64,000 bases of DNA from Novosphingobium sp. (GTDB taxonomy: Bacteria; Pseudomonadota; Alphaproteobacteria; Sphingomonadales; Sphingomonadaceae). The notes under the pieces were generated by a model. That model saw only the letters and a list, made by a program, of their open reading frames with translations, was not told the DNA's origin and searched no databases. The stretch is taken from the NCBI RefSeq assembly GCF_027489515.1, contig NZ_JAIXZS010000027.1:1-64000 (forward strand). The letters run 5' to 3'. Every line of letters begins with the position of its first letter. Positions within the stretch are counted from its first letter, which is position 1. Below, one piece after another: positions 54,730-64,000 of the stretch. A program made the position numbers and the translations under genes.

Positions 54730-55940
54730 TGCCCGTTCAGCCGGGCCAGCGTGCCCTTTGGCAGGAGGATCAGCGCTTGCCCCTGCGCGCGCATCCCGCC
54801 CGCGATGGTGCGCGCCTCGGCGCCGGCACCCCAGAAGCTGTCGAAGCGATTGGGCCCCTTGATCGCACCGCCGGTATCCTGCGCCACCCAGAGGCCCCCA
54901 ATATTCTGACCACCGCTGCCGCTGTCGCCCTGCAGCCAGACCGGCGCGCCAAGCGGCACGAAGGCCGGGTCTGCCGCCACAGTCGTGCGCGGGGCAATCG
55001 GCACACCGAGCGCACCGACGGTGTCCGGCCCGGTCCGCTCGCGGAAGAACACATAGCTCTGGTTCTGACGCATCAGCGCGGCGCCCTCGGCCGGATGCTC
55101 GCGGATATAGCGCAGGATGCCCTGCATCGAGCCGGGATACTGACCCGGTCCGCTGCCGATCAGCCCTTGCGTGCGCATCACGCCGCCGATGCCGGTATAG
55201 GGATAGCCATTCTGCCCCGCGAAGCCGATCCGTATCACCGTGCCATCGGGCGCGCGAAGGCGGCCTGATCCCTGCACCTGCAGGAAGAACAGCTCCGCCC
55301 GGTCCGCCACCCAGCCTATTTCCAGCCCCCGCCCCGCCAGCGCGCCGTTCTCGATCGCGGTCCGGTCGTAGTAGGGCACAAAGCGCCCGGTCTCGTCGTA
55401 GCGCCCCAGCGGCTGGGTTCCATCGGGCAGCGGCGCCGCGTCGCCCGGCCGCGCACGAACGAGATCGGGCGGCAGGCCATAGACCGGCACGTCGAAGCCC
55501 GGCTGGCGCATGCGCACCCCGGCAATCTCCGGTTCGTAGTAGCCCGTGACCAGCGCCTCGCCGCGCGCGACGGTCGCGGTTTCGAAGTAGCGGGTGAAGA
55601 AGCCCCGGGCGTCCTCCAGCGGCCAACCGGCTGCTGCGGCGCAAGCGGGAGCCCAGTCTTCGGGACGGGTCAGGCCGCTGGTGTCGGTGCGCCGCGTCAG
55701 GCGCGGGCAGCTCGTGACAAAGGCAGCCAGCGCCGCACGCGCATTGCTATCGCTGAAGCCGAGCCCCGCCGTCACCGGCCCGCGGTGCGTGCCGACCAGC
55801 GCGGCGTTGGGGGCCATCGGCGGCACCGGGGGTACCGGCGCGCCTTGCGGGATCAGCGGAATGCAGCCGGAAAGAAAAGCGGGTGCCAGTATGGCAAGCC
55901 AGGCCAGCTTGCCGGCCCGTCCTGCCCACCATACCGCCAC
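54726..55940 (-). CDS. mltA: Membrane-bound lytic murein transglycosylase A
   Basis: 404 residues. Lipobox FLSGC anchors it to the outer membrane. VTGYYEPEI marks the MltA domain, and the C-terminal 3D domain shows VAQDTGGAIKGPNRFDSFWG with the catalytic Asp. It cleaves peptidoglycan with formation of 1,6-anhydromuramic acid. It lies six bases after the Tim44-like gene. Confidence 0.92.
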   Translation of the reverse strand: MAVWWAGRAGKLAWLAILAPAFLSGCIPLIPQGAPVPPVPPMAPNAALVGTHRGPVTAGLGFSDSNARAALAAFVTSCPRLTRRTDTSGLTRPEDWAPACAAAAGWPLEDARGFFTRYFETATVARGEALVTGYYEPEIAGVRMRQPGFDVPVYGLPPDLVRARPGDAAPLPDGTQPLGRYDETGRFVPYYDRTAIENGALAGRGLEIGWVADRAELFFLQVQGSGRLRAPDGTVIRIGFAGQNGYPYTGIGGVMRTQGLIGSGPGQYPGSMQGILRYIREHPAEGAALMRQNQSYVFFRERTGPDTVGALGVPIAPRTTVAADPAFVPLGAPVWLQGDSGSGGQNIGGLWVAQDTGGAIKGPNRFDSFWGAGAEARTIAGGMRAQGQALILLPKGTLARLNGQ

Positions 55941-55946
55941 GGGAGT

Positions 55947-56621
55947 TCAACCCTCGTCGGTCTCGTCGACAACCCAGTCCGGATCGCGCGACGTAAGATC
56001 GCGCGAGAAGGTCCAGATGTCGCGGGTCTCGATCGCATCGTCGAGCGACCCTGCAACCACGGCGCCGCTCGCATCGCGGGTGACGGAGGCCACATCGGCG
56101 ACGAAGCTGACCGTGATGCGCGCCCGCGGCGCGGCGTAGCTTGCATCGACGATGCGCGCTTCCTCGATGCGGATCAGCTTGGCCGTGATTGCTTCACCGG
56201 CCTCGGCCCGTGCGTCGATCGCTGCGGCAAAGCCGGCATAGACGTCGCTGTCGCACAGCTGCGAAAGCTCTTCCTTGTCGCCGCGCCAGAAGGCTTCGAG
56301 CACCATGCCATAGGCACCGCGCGCACCGGCGAGGAACTGGCCGACGTCAAAGCGGCGGTCTGCGCCAACGATGGCGCGGATGCCCGCTTCGGCGCGGGAA
56401 TCAAGCTGGTGGTCCTGCGGCAGCGGCAGTGCGCGGGGAGCGCCGGTGGTCTTTTCCGGCAGGCGCGGCTGCAGGCTGCGCGGCGCGCTAGCCGGATCGG
56501 GCTGCTCCACCCGGCGGCGCAGCGGCTCGTCGTTCTGCTCGGGGCGGCGCCCCAGAACGGCATAGAGTCGCAGGCCCAGGAATGCTGCGATCATCGCGAG
56601 AATCACAATTTCAACAATCAC
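55947..56621 (-). CDS. Tim44-like domain protein
   Basis: 224 residues. One N-terminal membrane helix (about 3-22), a charged linker, and a C-terminal Tim44-like domain (FLAGARGAYGMVLEAFWRGD, WTFSRDLTSRDPDWVV). Alphaproteobacterial homologues lie in this same order next to secB. A role in the envelope or in membrane protein handling is inferred from family and context. Confidence 0.88.
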   Translation of the reverse strand: MIVEIVILAMIAAFLGLRLYAVLGRRPEQNDEPLRRRVEQPDPASAPRSLQPRLPEKTTGAPRALPLPQDHQLDSRAEAGIRAIVGADRRFDVGQFLAGARGAYGMVLEAFWRGDKEELSQLCDSDVYAGFAAAIDARAEAGEAITAKLIRIEEARIVDASYAAPRARITVSFVADVASVTRDASGAVVAGSLDDAIETRDIWTFSRDLTSRDPDWVVDETDEG

Positions 56622-56908
56622 AAGGCCACATCCTGCTCAATCAGGGCGGGTGCGGGGCCTGCGGGGTCCCGTTCACCGCCAACACTTCATCGTGCCCTAT
56701 GTGGTTACGAAATACAAATGAACAACGCGTGGACGGCACACGGTTTGCCCCCCTGAGGCGGTTTTTCGCCTGCCTCTAGGTGCACTTCGGCGCTGGCGGT
56801 GCAGGCAGGCGCGGCGCGCGAGCGCGATTGCCCCGCCTTGCGGCAGGTGCTAGGCGGCCCGCCAACCGTTTCCGCACCGTTCCATTCCATCCGCACGAAA
56901 GCACGATC

Positions 56909-57436
56909 ATGGCCGAAGAAGGCGATATCATCACCCCGCTCGATCTCGACGCGAACTCTCCCGCCCCCAACGGTGAGGACACGAGCCCCGCGATTGGCCT
57001 GATCTCGCAGTACATCAAGGATCTCTCGGTCGAGAACCCCAACGCGCCTGACAGCTACGCGTGGACCGATGCCCCGGAAGTCTCGATCGATTTCAACATC
57101 GGCGCCCGCCCGCTGGGTCCCGATATCCACGAGATCGAGATGAAGATCACCGCCACTTCGAAGTCGCCGCAGGGCACGATGTATGTGGTCGAGCTGCTCT
57201 ACGGCGCCCTCATCGGCATGCGCAACGTGACCGACGAGCAGGCCCATCCGTTCCTCTTCGCCGAAGGCCCGCGCCTCGTGTTCCCCTTCGCCCGACGCAT
57301 CATTTCCGATGCCGTGCGCGATGCGGGCTATCCGCCGCTGCTGCTCGAGCCGATCGATTTCAACGGTCTCTACCTCCAGCAGCTTCAGGCCCGCCAGGCC
57401 GAGGAACTGGCCGCCGGCACTGCCGGTCAGGCCTGA
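56909..57436 (+). CDS. secB: Protein-export chaperone SecB
   Basis: 175 residues. IGLISQYIKDLSVENPNAP and ELLYGALIGMRN are typical, and the C-terminus ends in a flexible Ala/Gln-rich tail. It keeps precursors unfolded and hands them to SecA. The ATG at 56909 is used; upstream open frame to 56780 is unlike the family. Divergent from the Tim44-like gene. Confidence 0.95.
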   Translation: MAEEGDIITPLDLDANSPAPNGEDTSPAIGLISQYIKDLSVENPNAPDSYAWTDAPEVSIDFNIGARPLGPDIHEIEMKITATSKSPQGTMYVVELLYGALIGMRNVTDEQAHPFLFAEGPRLVFPFARRIISDAVRDAGYPPLLLEPIDFNGLYLQQLQARQAEELAAGTAGQA

Positions 57437-57464
57437 TCCGGCCGGTTTCATGGCCCGGCAAACC

Positions 57465-57482
57465 ATGAACCTGCTGCCATGA
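57465..57482 (+). CDS. Five-codon leader MNLLP overlapping murJ start
   Basis: CCATGAACCTGCTG is repeated directly at 57463-57476 and 57477-57490. The first copy's ATG reads MNLLP and stops at TGA 57480-57482, which overlaps the murJ ATG (57479). It may couple translation to murJ or be a harmless duplication. Confidence 0.35.
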   Translation: MNLLP

Positions 57483-59056
57483 ACCTGCTGAAGGCAACCG
57501 GCACGATCGGCGGGCTCACGCTCGCCAGCCGTGTGCTCGGCCTCGTGCGCGACAGCCTGTTTGCCCGCTACGTGGGCGCAGGCTTCGCGTCCGATGCCTT
57601 CCTCGTTGCCTTTCGCCTGCCCAACATGTTCCGCGCGCTCTTCGCCGAGGGAGCGTTTGCCGCCGCCTTCATTCCGATGTTCAACCGCAAGGTCGGTGAT
57701 CCGGAAGGGCAAGGCCTCCCCGATGGGCTCGATTTTGCGGAGCGCGCGCTCGCCGTGCTGCTGCCCGTGCTCGTCGCGATGACCGTGCTGCTCGAGGTGT
57801 TTGCGTGGCCGGTCACGCTGGTCCTCTCGGGCCAGTTCAACGGGGTAAGCCCCGATCAGTTCGCCTTCGCGGTTTCGCTTTCGCGCATGACGATCCCCTA
57901 TCTCATGCTGATCAGCCTCGTCTCGCTGTGCGGAAGCATCCTCAATTCGCTGCACAAGTTCTGGGTCAATGCGGCGGCGCCGATCCTGCTCAACCTCACG
58001 CTGATCGCCGCGCTGCTGCTGTTTCATTCCGCCGATCCGATGATCACTGCGCGCAACCAGGCCATCGGAGTATCGGTTTCGGGTGCGTTCCAGCTCGCCT
58101 GGCTGGTCTGGGCCTGCCGCCGCGCCGGGGTCCGCCTGCGCCTGCGCCTGCCCCGGCTCGATGCCGACGTGAAGCGCCTGATGGCGCTGATCTGGCCGGC
58201 CGCTGCCGGCGCGGGAGCGGTGCAGATCAACCTCGTCATCTCCACCGCGCTTGCCGCCTCGCTCCTCGCGCATGGTTCGGTGACGTACATCTACATGGCG
58301 GACCGGCTGAACCAGCTGCCACTCGGCCTCATCGGCATCGGGCTCGGCACCGTGCTGCTCCCCACGATTTCGCGCCAGCTTGGCGGCGGGGATGAGGCGG
58401 GCGCGATGGAAACACAGAACCGCGGGCTCGAGCTTGCGCTTCTCCTCACGCTGCCCGCTACCGTCGCACTGGTGCTCTGCGGCGAGCCCATCGCCGCGGC
58501 GCTGTTCGGCTATGGCCGCTTCACGCCGCAGGACGCGCATTTCACCGCGCAGGCGCTCGCCGCCTTCTCGATCGGGCTGCCGAGCTACATCCTCGTGAAA
58601 GTGCTCACCCCCGGCTATTACGCGCGGCAGGATACGGTCACCCCGGTGCGCTACGCCACGATCTCGATGGGCGTGAACCTCGCGCTCAATCTCTTGCTGA
58701 TCGTGCCGCTGCAGCACATGGGCCCGCCGCTCGCTACCGCGATTGCCTCCACCGTGAACGTCCTGATGCTCTACCGCACCCTCGTGGCGCGCGGGCAGTT
58801 CACCACCGATGCGCGCCTCCGCCGCCGTGCGCCGCGCCTTGCGCTGGCCGCCCTCGCGATGGGCGCGGTGCTGTGGGCCGGGCAGGGCCTGCTGATGCCC
58901 TATGTCCACGGTACATGGTTCGTGCGGTTCCTCACGCTCACCGTGCTGGTTTCGGCGGGCAGCCTCGTCTATGGGCTCAGCGCCATCCTGCTGGGCGCGT
59001 TCTCGCGGGATGATCTCAAACTGCTCCTGCGGCGCAGGGGCACGACCAAACAATAG
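57479..59056 (+). CDS. murJ: Lipid II flippase MurJ
   Basis: 525 residues, about 14 helices. TLASRVLGLVRDSLFARYVG, AFRLPNMFRALFAEGAF and RMTIPYLMLISL are the MurJ/MviN blocks with conserved arginines. It flips lipid II for peptidoglycan synthesis. Follows secB by 42 bp and is followed by trpS after 12 bp. Confidence 0.95.
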   Translation: MNLLKATGTIGGLTLASRVLGLVRDSLFARYVGAGFASDAFLVAFRLPNMFRALFAEGAFAAAFIPMFNRKVGDPEGQGLPDGLDFAERALAVLLPVLVAMTVLLEVFAWPVTLVLSGQFNGVSPDQFAFAVSLSRMTIPYLMLISLVSLCGSILNSLHKFWVNAAAPILLNLTLIAALLLFHSADPMITARNQAIGVSVSGAFQLAWLVWACRRAGVRLRLRLPRLDADVKRLMALIWPAAAGAGAVQINLVISTALAASLLAHGSVTYIYMADRLNQLPLGLIGIGLGTVLLPTISRQLGGGDEAGAMETQNRGLELALLLTLPATVALVLCGEPIAAALFGYGRFTPQDAHFTAQALAAFSIGLPSYILVKVLTPGYYARQDTVTPVRYATISMGVNLALNLLLIVPLQHMGPPLATAIASTVNVLMLYRTLVARGQFTTDARLRRRAPRLALAALAMGAVLWAGQGLLMPYVHGTWFVRFLTLTVLVSAGSLVYGLSAILLGAFSRDDLKLLLRRRGTTKQ

Positions 59057-59068
59057 CGAGCCAAGTCC

Positions 59069-60088
59069 ATGCGTATCGTCTCGGGCATCCAGCCCACCGG
59101 CAATCTTCACCTCGGCAACTATCTGGGCGCGATCCGGAACTGGGTGGCGATGCAGGACGAATGGACCGCGCAGGGGCACGAATGCCTCTATTTCCTGGCC
59201 GATCTCCACGCGATCTCGATGCCGCATGTACCTGCCGAACTTCGCGCCGGAACGCGCGAAATGGTCGCAGCGCTTGTTGCCTGCGGGATCGATCCGAAGC
59301 GCTCCATCCTGTTCAACCAGACGCAAGTCCCCGCCCATGCGGAGCTGCAGTGGCTGCTCAACGGCACCGCCCGCATGGGCTGGCTGAACCGCATGACGCA
59401 GTGGAAGGACAAGGCGGGCAAGAACCGCGAAGGCGCCAGCGTGGCCCTGTTCACCTATCCGGTGCTGCAGGCGGCTGACGTGCTGCTCTATCAGGCGACC
59501 CACGTGCCGGTGGGCGAGGACCAGAAGCAGCATCTCGAACTCGCGCGCGATATCGCGCAGAAGTTCAACAACGACTTCGCATCCGAGGCCGATCCGGTGT
59601 TCACGCTGCCCGAGCCGATCATCCCGCCCGAAGCCGCGCGGATCATGAGCCTGCGCGATGGCAGCGCCAAGATGTCGAAGTCCGATCCCTCCGACATGAG
59701 CCGCATCAACCTCACCGACGATACCGATGCGATCATGCAGAAGGTGCGCAAGGCCAAGACCGATCCCGAACCGCTCCCGAGCGAGGCCGGCGGCCTTGAA
59801 GGGCGCCCCGAAGCAGCAAACCTCGTTGGCATCTATGCTGCGATGGCGGGGATCAGCCAGGCCGAAGTCCTCTCGCGGTTCGGCGGACAGGGCTTCGGCG
59901 CGTTCAAGCCGGCGCTCGGTGAACTGCTGATCGAAAAGCTCGCCCCGATCACCGCGCGCTACCGCGATCTGCGCAGCGATACCGCCGCGCTCGATGCGAT
60001 CCTCGCCGATGGGGCGGCGCGGGCGCGCGCGCTGGCTGCACCGACTCTGGCGCGTGCCTATGGCGCACTCGGGCTGCTCAGGGGTTAA
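59069..60088 (+). CDS. trpS: Tryptophan-tRNA ligase
   Basis: 339 residues. [18 protein letters not shown] is the HIGH-type block and AKMSKSD the KMSKS loop; [15 protein letters not shown] binds the nucleotide and tryptophan region. Cytoplasmic aminoacyl-tRNA synthetase. Same transcription direction as murJ with a short gap, so likely co-transcribed. Confidence 0.95.
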   Translation: MRIVSGIQPTGNLHLGNYLGAIRNWVAMQDEWTAQGHECLYFLADLHAISMPHVPAELRAGTREMVAALVACGIDPKRSILFNQTQVPAHAELQWLLNGTARMGWLNRMTQWKDKAGKNREGASVALFTYPVLQAADVLLYQATHVPVGEDQKQHLELARDIAQKFNNDFASEADPVFTLPEPIIPPEAARIMSLRDGSAKMSKSDPSDMSRINLTDDTDAIMQKVRKAKTDPEPLPSEAGGLEGRPEAANLVGIYAAMAGISQAEVLSRFGGQGFGAFKPALGELLIEKLAPITARYRDLRSDTAALDAILADGAARARALAAPTLARAYGALGLLRG

Positions 60089-60296
60089 CCGCTGTTGCTG
60101 TGTTGGCGATGTGATGCGGGGGTGTAACAAATTGCATCACATTGCCGCTCAGACGCACGAACCGCCCGGAAACACGGGGATTTTGCCTTCTTGTTCAAGG
60201 GCCATTCAGCACCTGACGCGCAACCTTTTCCCATGCTACCAATGCAGCGGTGCTGGCTGACAGGGGAGCTGGTCCCGCACCAAGGAGTTGCCGGAT

Positions 60297-61004
60297 ATGA
60301 ACCTTAATTCCATGCGCAACCGCTTCGCCATGCTGGCAGCACCCCTGCTGCTGGCGCTCGGCGGCTGCGCCACCCCCTTCAATGCCAATGTCTCGCGGTT
60401 TCAGGCCGAACTGCCGGCGCCCGCCGGGCAGAGCTTCGCAATTGTCCCGCAGGATCCGCGCAACGCGGGTGGTCTCGAATTTGCGCAATATGCCAGCCTT
60501 GTCGCGGCGCAGCTGCAGAAGGTGGGCTATGTGCCCGCTGCCAGCCCGCAGGCCGCGGATCTCGTCGTCCAGTTCGACTACGGTGTCGACAAGGGGCGTG
60601 ACAAGCTGCGCACCACCGGCTTCGGCGATCCCTACTGGGGCGGCTGGTATGGTCCGGGCTGGGGCCCGGGCTTCGGCGGTTGGGGCGGCTGGGGTGGCGG
60701 CTGGGGCCGCCGCGGCTTCGGTGGGCCTTGGGGCTACGGCTTCTATGATCCGTTCTTCTACGGCGGCGGCGGCTACAACAACGTCGATGTGGTCACGGTC
60801 TACACCAGCGGGATCGACATGAAGATCGATCGCCGCGCCGATGGCAAGCGCCTGTTCGAAGGCAAGGCCGAAGCGGCCTCCACCTCGAACCGCCTGCCCT
60901 ATCTCGTGCCCAATCTGGTCGAGGCGATGTTCACCGGCTTCCCCGGCCACAACGGCGAGACGGTGAAGATCTCGATCGCGCCGGAAAAGAAGAAGAAGGG
61001 CTGA
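60297..61004 (+). CDS. DUF4136 lipoprotein with Gly/Trp-rich insert
   Basis: 235 residues. LALGGCATP is a lipobox. The DUF4136 fold (FAIVPQDPRNAGGLEF, PQAADLVVQFDYG) is interrupted at about 118-158 by a very Gly/Trp/Tyr/Phe-rich stretch such as GFGGWGGWGGGWGRRGFGG. The insert could be an exposed adhesive or disordered segment. AGGAG nine bases before the ATG decides the start over a nearby TTG. Outer-membrane location is inferred. Confidence 0.85.
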   Translation: MNLNSMRNRFAMLAAPLLLALGGCATPFNANVSRFQAELPAPAGQSFAIVPQDPRNAGGLEFAQYASLVAAQLQKVGYVPAASPQAADLVVQFDYGVDKGRDKLRTTGFGDPYWGGWYGPGWGPGFGGWGGWGGGWGRRGFGGPWGYGFYDPFFYGGGGYNNVDVVTVYTSGIDMKIDRRADGKRLFEGKAEAASTSNRLPYLVPNLVEAMFTGFPGHNGETVKISIAPEKKKKG

Positions 61005-61021
61005 ACCCGGCGCGGTTCGGC

Positions 61022-61492
61022 TCAGCCGGGGAGCGCCGCGAGGCCCCCGGTCGAGCCGAACCCGCCCGCCCCGCGCGCGGTTTCATCGAGTTCCTCGACT
61101 TCGAGCCAGCTTGCCTGCGTGACTGGCGCCAACACAAGCTGCGCCACGCGGTCACCCCGGCGGATCGAGAACGTCTCCGCACCGAGGTTGATCATGATGA
61201 CCTTCAATTCGCCGCGATAGTCGCTGTCGATCGTCCCTGGCGTATTGGGCACGGTGATGCCGTGCTTGAGCGCCAGCCCCGAGCGTGGGCGCACCTGGAT
61301 CTCGAAGCCTTCGGGGATCGCCATGGCGAGCCCTGTCGCGACGGCATGGCGCGCGCCGGGGGCGAGGTCGACGTCCTCCGCCGAAACCACGTCCATCCCC
61401 GCCGCGCCGCTGGTGGCATAGGCGGGCAGCGGCAGGTCGTCGTTGCCTGGCAGGCGCTTGACCATCACGGGAACCGGGTCAGGCAAGTGCAT
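61022..61492 (-). CDS. dut: dUTP diphosphatase
   Basis: 156 residues. [25 protein letters not shown] (catalytic Asp), GDRVAQLV and the C-terminal GAGGFGSTG are the five dUTPase motifs. It removes dUTP and supplies dUMP. The ATG at 61490-61492 lies inside the 3' end of coaBC (14-bp overlap). Confidence 0.95.
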   Translation of the reverse strand: MHLPDPVPVMVKRLPGNDDLPLPAYATSGAAGMDVVSAEDVDLAPGARHAVATGLAMAIPEGFEIQVRPRSGLALKHGITVPNTPGTIDSDYRGELKVIMINLGAETFSIRRGDRVAQLVLAPVTQASWLEVEELDETARGAGGFGSTGGLAALPG

Positions 61493-62672
61493 CGGCAATC
61501 CTTTCGACGAGCGCGGCAGCGACCGCGTCCTTGGGCATCTCGGGCAGGCTCTCGACTCCGTCCGCGCGCACGATGTGCACCGCGTTGAGGTGCCCGCCCA
61601 TGACGTCTCCCGAAACGTCGTTCGCCACGATCCAGTCCGCGCCTTTCCTGGCGAGCTTGGCCTGCGCGTGGGGCACCACGTTCTCGGTCTCGGCGGCAAA
61701 GCCCACCAGCAGGCGCGGGCGGTCGGGCGAAGCGCCCAGCCGTGCCAGAATATCCGGATTCTCCGTCAGGTGGAGCGGCGGAATAACGCCCGAGCCATCT
61801 TTCTTGAGCTTCTGATCAGCTTCGCTGGCCACCCGCCAGTCCGCCACTGCCGCGACCATCACCGCCGCATCGGCAGGTAGCGCTGCCGCTACGGCAGCGG
61901 CCATATCGCGCGCAGTCTCGACATCGACGCGGGTCACCCCCGGCGGCGTCGGCAGGCTCACCGGCCCTGCGACCAGCGTCACCCGCGCGCCCATCCGTGC
62001 AGCCGCTGCAGCAATGGCGAAACCCTGCTTCCCGCTGGAGCGATTGGCGATGTAGCGCACCGGATCGATCGGCTCATGCGTCGGCCCGGCTGTCACCAGC
62101 ACATGCTTGCCCGCCAACGGACCGGTGGCCACGCCGCCCAGCTTCGCGGCAATCGCGGCGAGAATGGCGGGCGGCTCGGGCAGGCGGCCGGCTCCGAATT
62201 CGCCGCAGGCCATCGGCCCCTCGTCGGGCTCCATCACCTCGATGCCGTCGGCGCGCAGCGTCGCCACGTTGCGCCGCGTCGCGGGGTGTTCCCACATCCG
62301 CACATTCATCGCCGGCACCGCGAGCACCGGCTTGTCGGTCGCGAGCAGCAGCGTTGTCGCCAGATCGTTGGCGATCCCGCCTGCCATGCGCGCCATGAGG
62401 TCCGCCGTCGCCGGGCAGACCACCACCAGATCGGCTTGCCGCGAAAGCTGGATGTGGCCCATCTTCGCCTCGGCATCGAGATCCCAAAGCGTCGTGTGGA
62501 CCTCGTTCTCGCTCAGCGCCGCCAGCGTCATCGGCGTCACGAAATGGCTGCCGCCTTCGGTCAGCACGCAGGTCACCGCGCCGCCCTCACGCCGGATCAG
62601 GCGCACCAGCTCGCTGGCCTTGTAGGCCGCGATGCCGCCGCCGATGATGAGAAGGATGCGCTTGCCCTGCAT
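61479..62672 (-). CDS. coaBC: Bifunctional phosphopantothenoylcysteine decarboxylase / synthetase
   Basis: 397 residues. The CoaC flavoprotein half shows [13 protein letters not shown] and [16 protein letters not shown]; the CoaB half starts [27 protein letters not shown] (in two adjacent blocks). Two steps of coenzyme A synthesis. The frame is open upstream to 63059 but the family begins MQGKRILL at 62672. Overlaps dut, as in other alphaproteobacteria. Confidence 0.95.
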   Translation of the reverse strand: MQGKRILLIIGGGIAAYKASELVRLIRREGGAVTCVLTEGGSHFVTPMTLAALSENEVHTTLWDLDAEAKMGHIQLSRQADLVVVCPATADLMARMAGGIANDLATTLLLATDKPVLAVPAMNVRMWEHPATRRNVATLRADGIEVMEPDEGPMACGEFGAGRLPEPPAILAAIAAKLGGVATGPLAGKHVLVTAGPTHEPIDPVRYIANRSSGKQGFAIAAAAARMGARVTLVAGPVSLPTPPGVTRVDVETARDMAAAVAAALPADAAVMVAAVADWRVASEADQKLKKDGSGVIPPLHLTENPDILARLGASPDRPRLLVGFAAETENVVPHAQAKLARKGADWIVANDVSGDVMGGHLNAVHIVRADGVESLPEMPKDAVAAALVERIADALA

Positions 62673-62781
62673 GGCCGCGCTTGTGCAATGCCGGGCTGCG
62701 CCGCGCAATCCTTTTGCTGCGCCGCCCTTGCGTCGGCGCCCCGGCTGGCCCACGCTGGAACAAACACAAGGAAAACCAGCG

Positions 62782-63186
62782 ATGCGCCTGATCCTGACCG
62801 CCCTGATCTTCCTCGTCGGGATGTTCGATCTCTCGATGGCAGGCTCCTTCCTGCTCACCCCGCAATCGACCGCTGCGGGTCCGGTCTTCGGCATCGCCCC
62901 CATCGGCACTGCCGGCCTCTCGACCATTCGCGGCGACATGACCTCGTTCTTCGGCGTCGGCGCGGTCTGCATGATGTGGGGTGCCTGGCGGCGCAATGCG
63001 GACTTGCTGCTCGTGCCCGCCATGCTGTTCGGCACGACCCTCGCGGGCCGGGCGCTCAACCTCGCCGTCGTCGGCGCCTATCCCGGCTGGGCGTTGCCGA
63101 TGGCGGCCGAGGCCGGCCATGTCGTCCTGGCGCTGGCGGCGTGGCGCCTGCTGCCGCATCACAGGATTGCCGAAATCGCCGGTTAG
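62782..63186 (+). CDS. Small four-helix membrane protein (DUF4345-like)
   Basis: 134 residues with four hydrophobic helices (about 3-24, 50-66, 72-95, 105-123). The pattern of a Pro-rich loop, IRGDMTSFFGVG and GRALNLAVVGAYPG is like DUF4345 proteins, though I hold this loosely. AAGGA lies nine bases before the ATG. Function unknown. Confidence 0.6.
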   Translation: MRLILTALIFLVGMFDLSMAGSFLLTPQSTAAGPVFGIAPIGTAGLSTIRGDMTSFFGVGAVCMMWGAWRRNADLLLVPAMLFGTTLAGRALNLAVVGAYPGWALPMAAEAGHVVLALAAWRLLPHHRIAEIAG

Positions 63187-64000
63187 GCGGCAACCGCCCC
63201 CGCCGCACGGCGCTTGCCCGCCAGCTTCAGCACCAGCTTCTGCGCCGGCCGCTCGAACCAGCGGTGCGAGGCAAAGCCCGCCAGCACACTCGCGCCCACG
63301 AAGAACAGCAGGAACGCAGGCTGCCGCGCAATCCCGCGCGATCCCAGCGCGCTGTCGATCAGCAGCACCAGCGCGAGCTGGATCGGGAAGTGCCAGAGGT
63401 AGACCCCGTAGGATGCGTCGCCGAGGTGCCGCGCCGCCGCCAGCCGGTCGCTGCGGTCGGCGGTGTCGATCGCGAGCACCGCGAACAGCGCGGCAAACGT
63501 GCCCGCCAGCGTCGCCGCATCGCTCCAGTGCAGCTTGAGCCCCAGCCACAGCGCCGCCGCGGTCAGCACCGCCGCCAGCGCCGCGAGCAGCCCTGCACGC
63601 AGCCCGCCCTTCAGCGCCGCGCCATAGACCGCCGCGCCGCCGAAGAAATAGCCGATGCAGGTGAACACCGGACCGTCCGGCGCCTTCAGGAAGAACAGCG
63701 CGAGCGCCATCACCGCCGCCGTCAGCGCCAGCATCGTGGGCGAACGGCGCAGCCCCGGCAGCAGCAGCCAGAACGCGGCATAGGCCAGGATTTCGGTCGA
63801 AAGCGACCACGAAGGCCCGTTGAACGATTGGTCTGCTTGCCAGCCCCAGTAATGCGCCAGCCCCAGGCTCAGCGCGAAGTGCTTCGCATCCTGATGGTGG
63901 TAGATGAATTCGGTGCCGTTCGCCCCGCTGTAGGCCGCCTGCATCACCGCGACGAGGCCGAGCGTCAGCAGGTGCAGCGGCCAGAGCCGCGCCACCCGCG
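63183..64000 (-). CDS. Acyltransferase 3 family membrane protein, 5' end beyond window
   Basis: At least 270 residues are present; the coding frame continues past the right edge, so the N-terminal part is missing. RLWPLHLLTL, PSWSLSTEILAYAAF, LGDASYGVYLWHFPIQ and HRWFERPAQK are the OafA/NodX-type blocks. These integral membrane proteins O-acylate surface sugars or lipids. The stop overlaps the preceding membrane gene's stop region by four bases. Confidence 0.88.
   Translation of the reverse strand, partial: RVARLWPLHLLTLGLVAVMQAAYSGANGTEFIYHHQDAKHFALSLGLAHYWGWQADQSFNGPSWSLSTEILAYAAFWLLLPGLRRSPTMLALTAAVMALALFFLKAPDGPVFTCIGYFFGGAAVYGAALKGGLRAGLLAALAAVLTAAALWLGLKLHWSDAATLAGTFAALFAVLAIDTADRSDRLAAARHLGDASYGVYLWHFPIQLALVLLIDSALGSRGIARQPAFLLFFVGASVLAGFASHRWFERPAQKLVLKLAGKRRAAGAVAA

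Noticed and set aside
61003..61018. Terminator between the DUF4136 gene and dut
   Set aside because: Only a 5-bp stem (GAACC/GGTTC) and no T-run.

Overview
The window looks like chromosome of a high-GC alphaproteobacterium of the Sphingomonadales (Novosphingobium/Sphingomonas-like). This is inferred from the codon bias, the rpmH-rnpA-yidD-yidC-engB block, the Smr-MltA-Tim44 genes divergent to secB, the iron-sulfur bacterial photolyase and the many one-to-eight-base gene overlaps. No database search was run; names rest on motif recognition.

Layout. 1-2361: accessory edge with the first codons of an IS5-type transposase (1-40, minus), a DUF262/DUF1524 protein whose 3' end may be cut by that insertion, and about 640 bp without a convincing gene. 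2362-5653: a TadG-like von Willebrand protein and two TadE-like pseudopilins in overlapping order. 5655-7454: a membrane protein and a fold-type I aminotransferase. 7512-13129: a large autotransporter, a compact RNA-like structure, and an OmpR-type two-component pair. 13085-16501: a three-domain chitinase-like/polysaccharide deacetylase/glycosyltransferase 2 protein. 16809-21036: three translationally overlapping photolyase/cryptochrome-family genes, the first apparently with permuted domain order and the third an FeS-type (6-4) photolyase. 21113-21949: a LigB-type dioxygenase.

21959-27850: a DabB-DabA inorganic-carbon uptake operon with a zinc-ribbon partner, divergent from a LysR regulator with a symmetric T-N11-A operator next to its start codon. 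27872-33614: guaA, a 27-codon gene with an ideal ribosome site and its own terminator, gluQ-RS, a HIG1-type protein, cobalamin adenosyltransferase, 3-hydroxybutyryl-CoA dehydrogenase and a secreted nuclease. 33621-38047: TetR regulator, 5'-nucleotidase lipoprotein, two membrane proteins and an acyltransferase. 38175-41239: MarR-EmrA-EmrB efflux operon. 41333-45443: DUF983, GST, ScoAB CoA-transferase, HAD hydrolase, universal stress protein.

45444-49256: a probable small RNA with a strong terminator, then rpmH, rnpA (without an ATG/GTG/TTG start), yidD, yidC, engB. 49263-54155: a GGDEF-EAL protein, a second GST, a cupin, dapE and an NTF2-like protein. 54160-61004: smr, mltA and a Tim44-like gene on minus; secB, murJ, trpS and a DUF4136 lipoprotein on plus. 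61022-64000: dut and coaBC, a small membrane protein, and an acyltransferase 3 running off the end.

The strongest unexplained signal is a two-part cis element (18-bp palindromic block, 12 bp, then an identical 11-mer) found at the same spacing upstream of two small terminator-ended units: the 27-codon gene (29615-29655) and the putative small RNA (45581-45621). Other leads are the permuted photolyase, the DabAB cluster with its LysR operator, the three-way-junction RNA at 10932-10971, and the non-canonical rnpA start.
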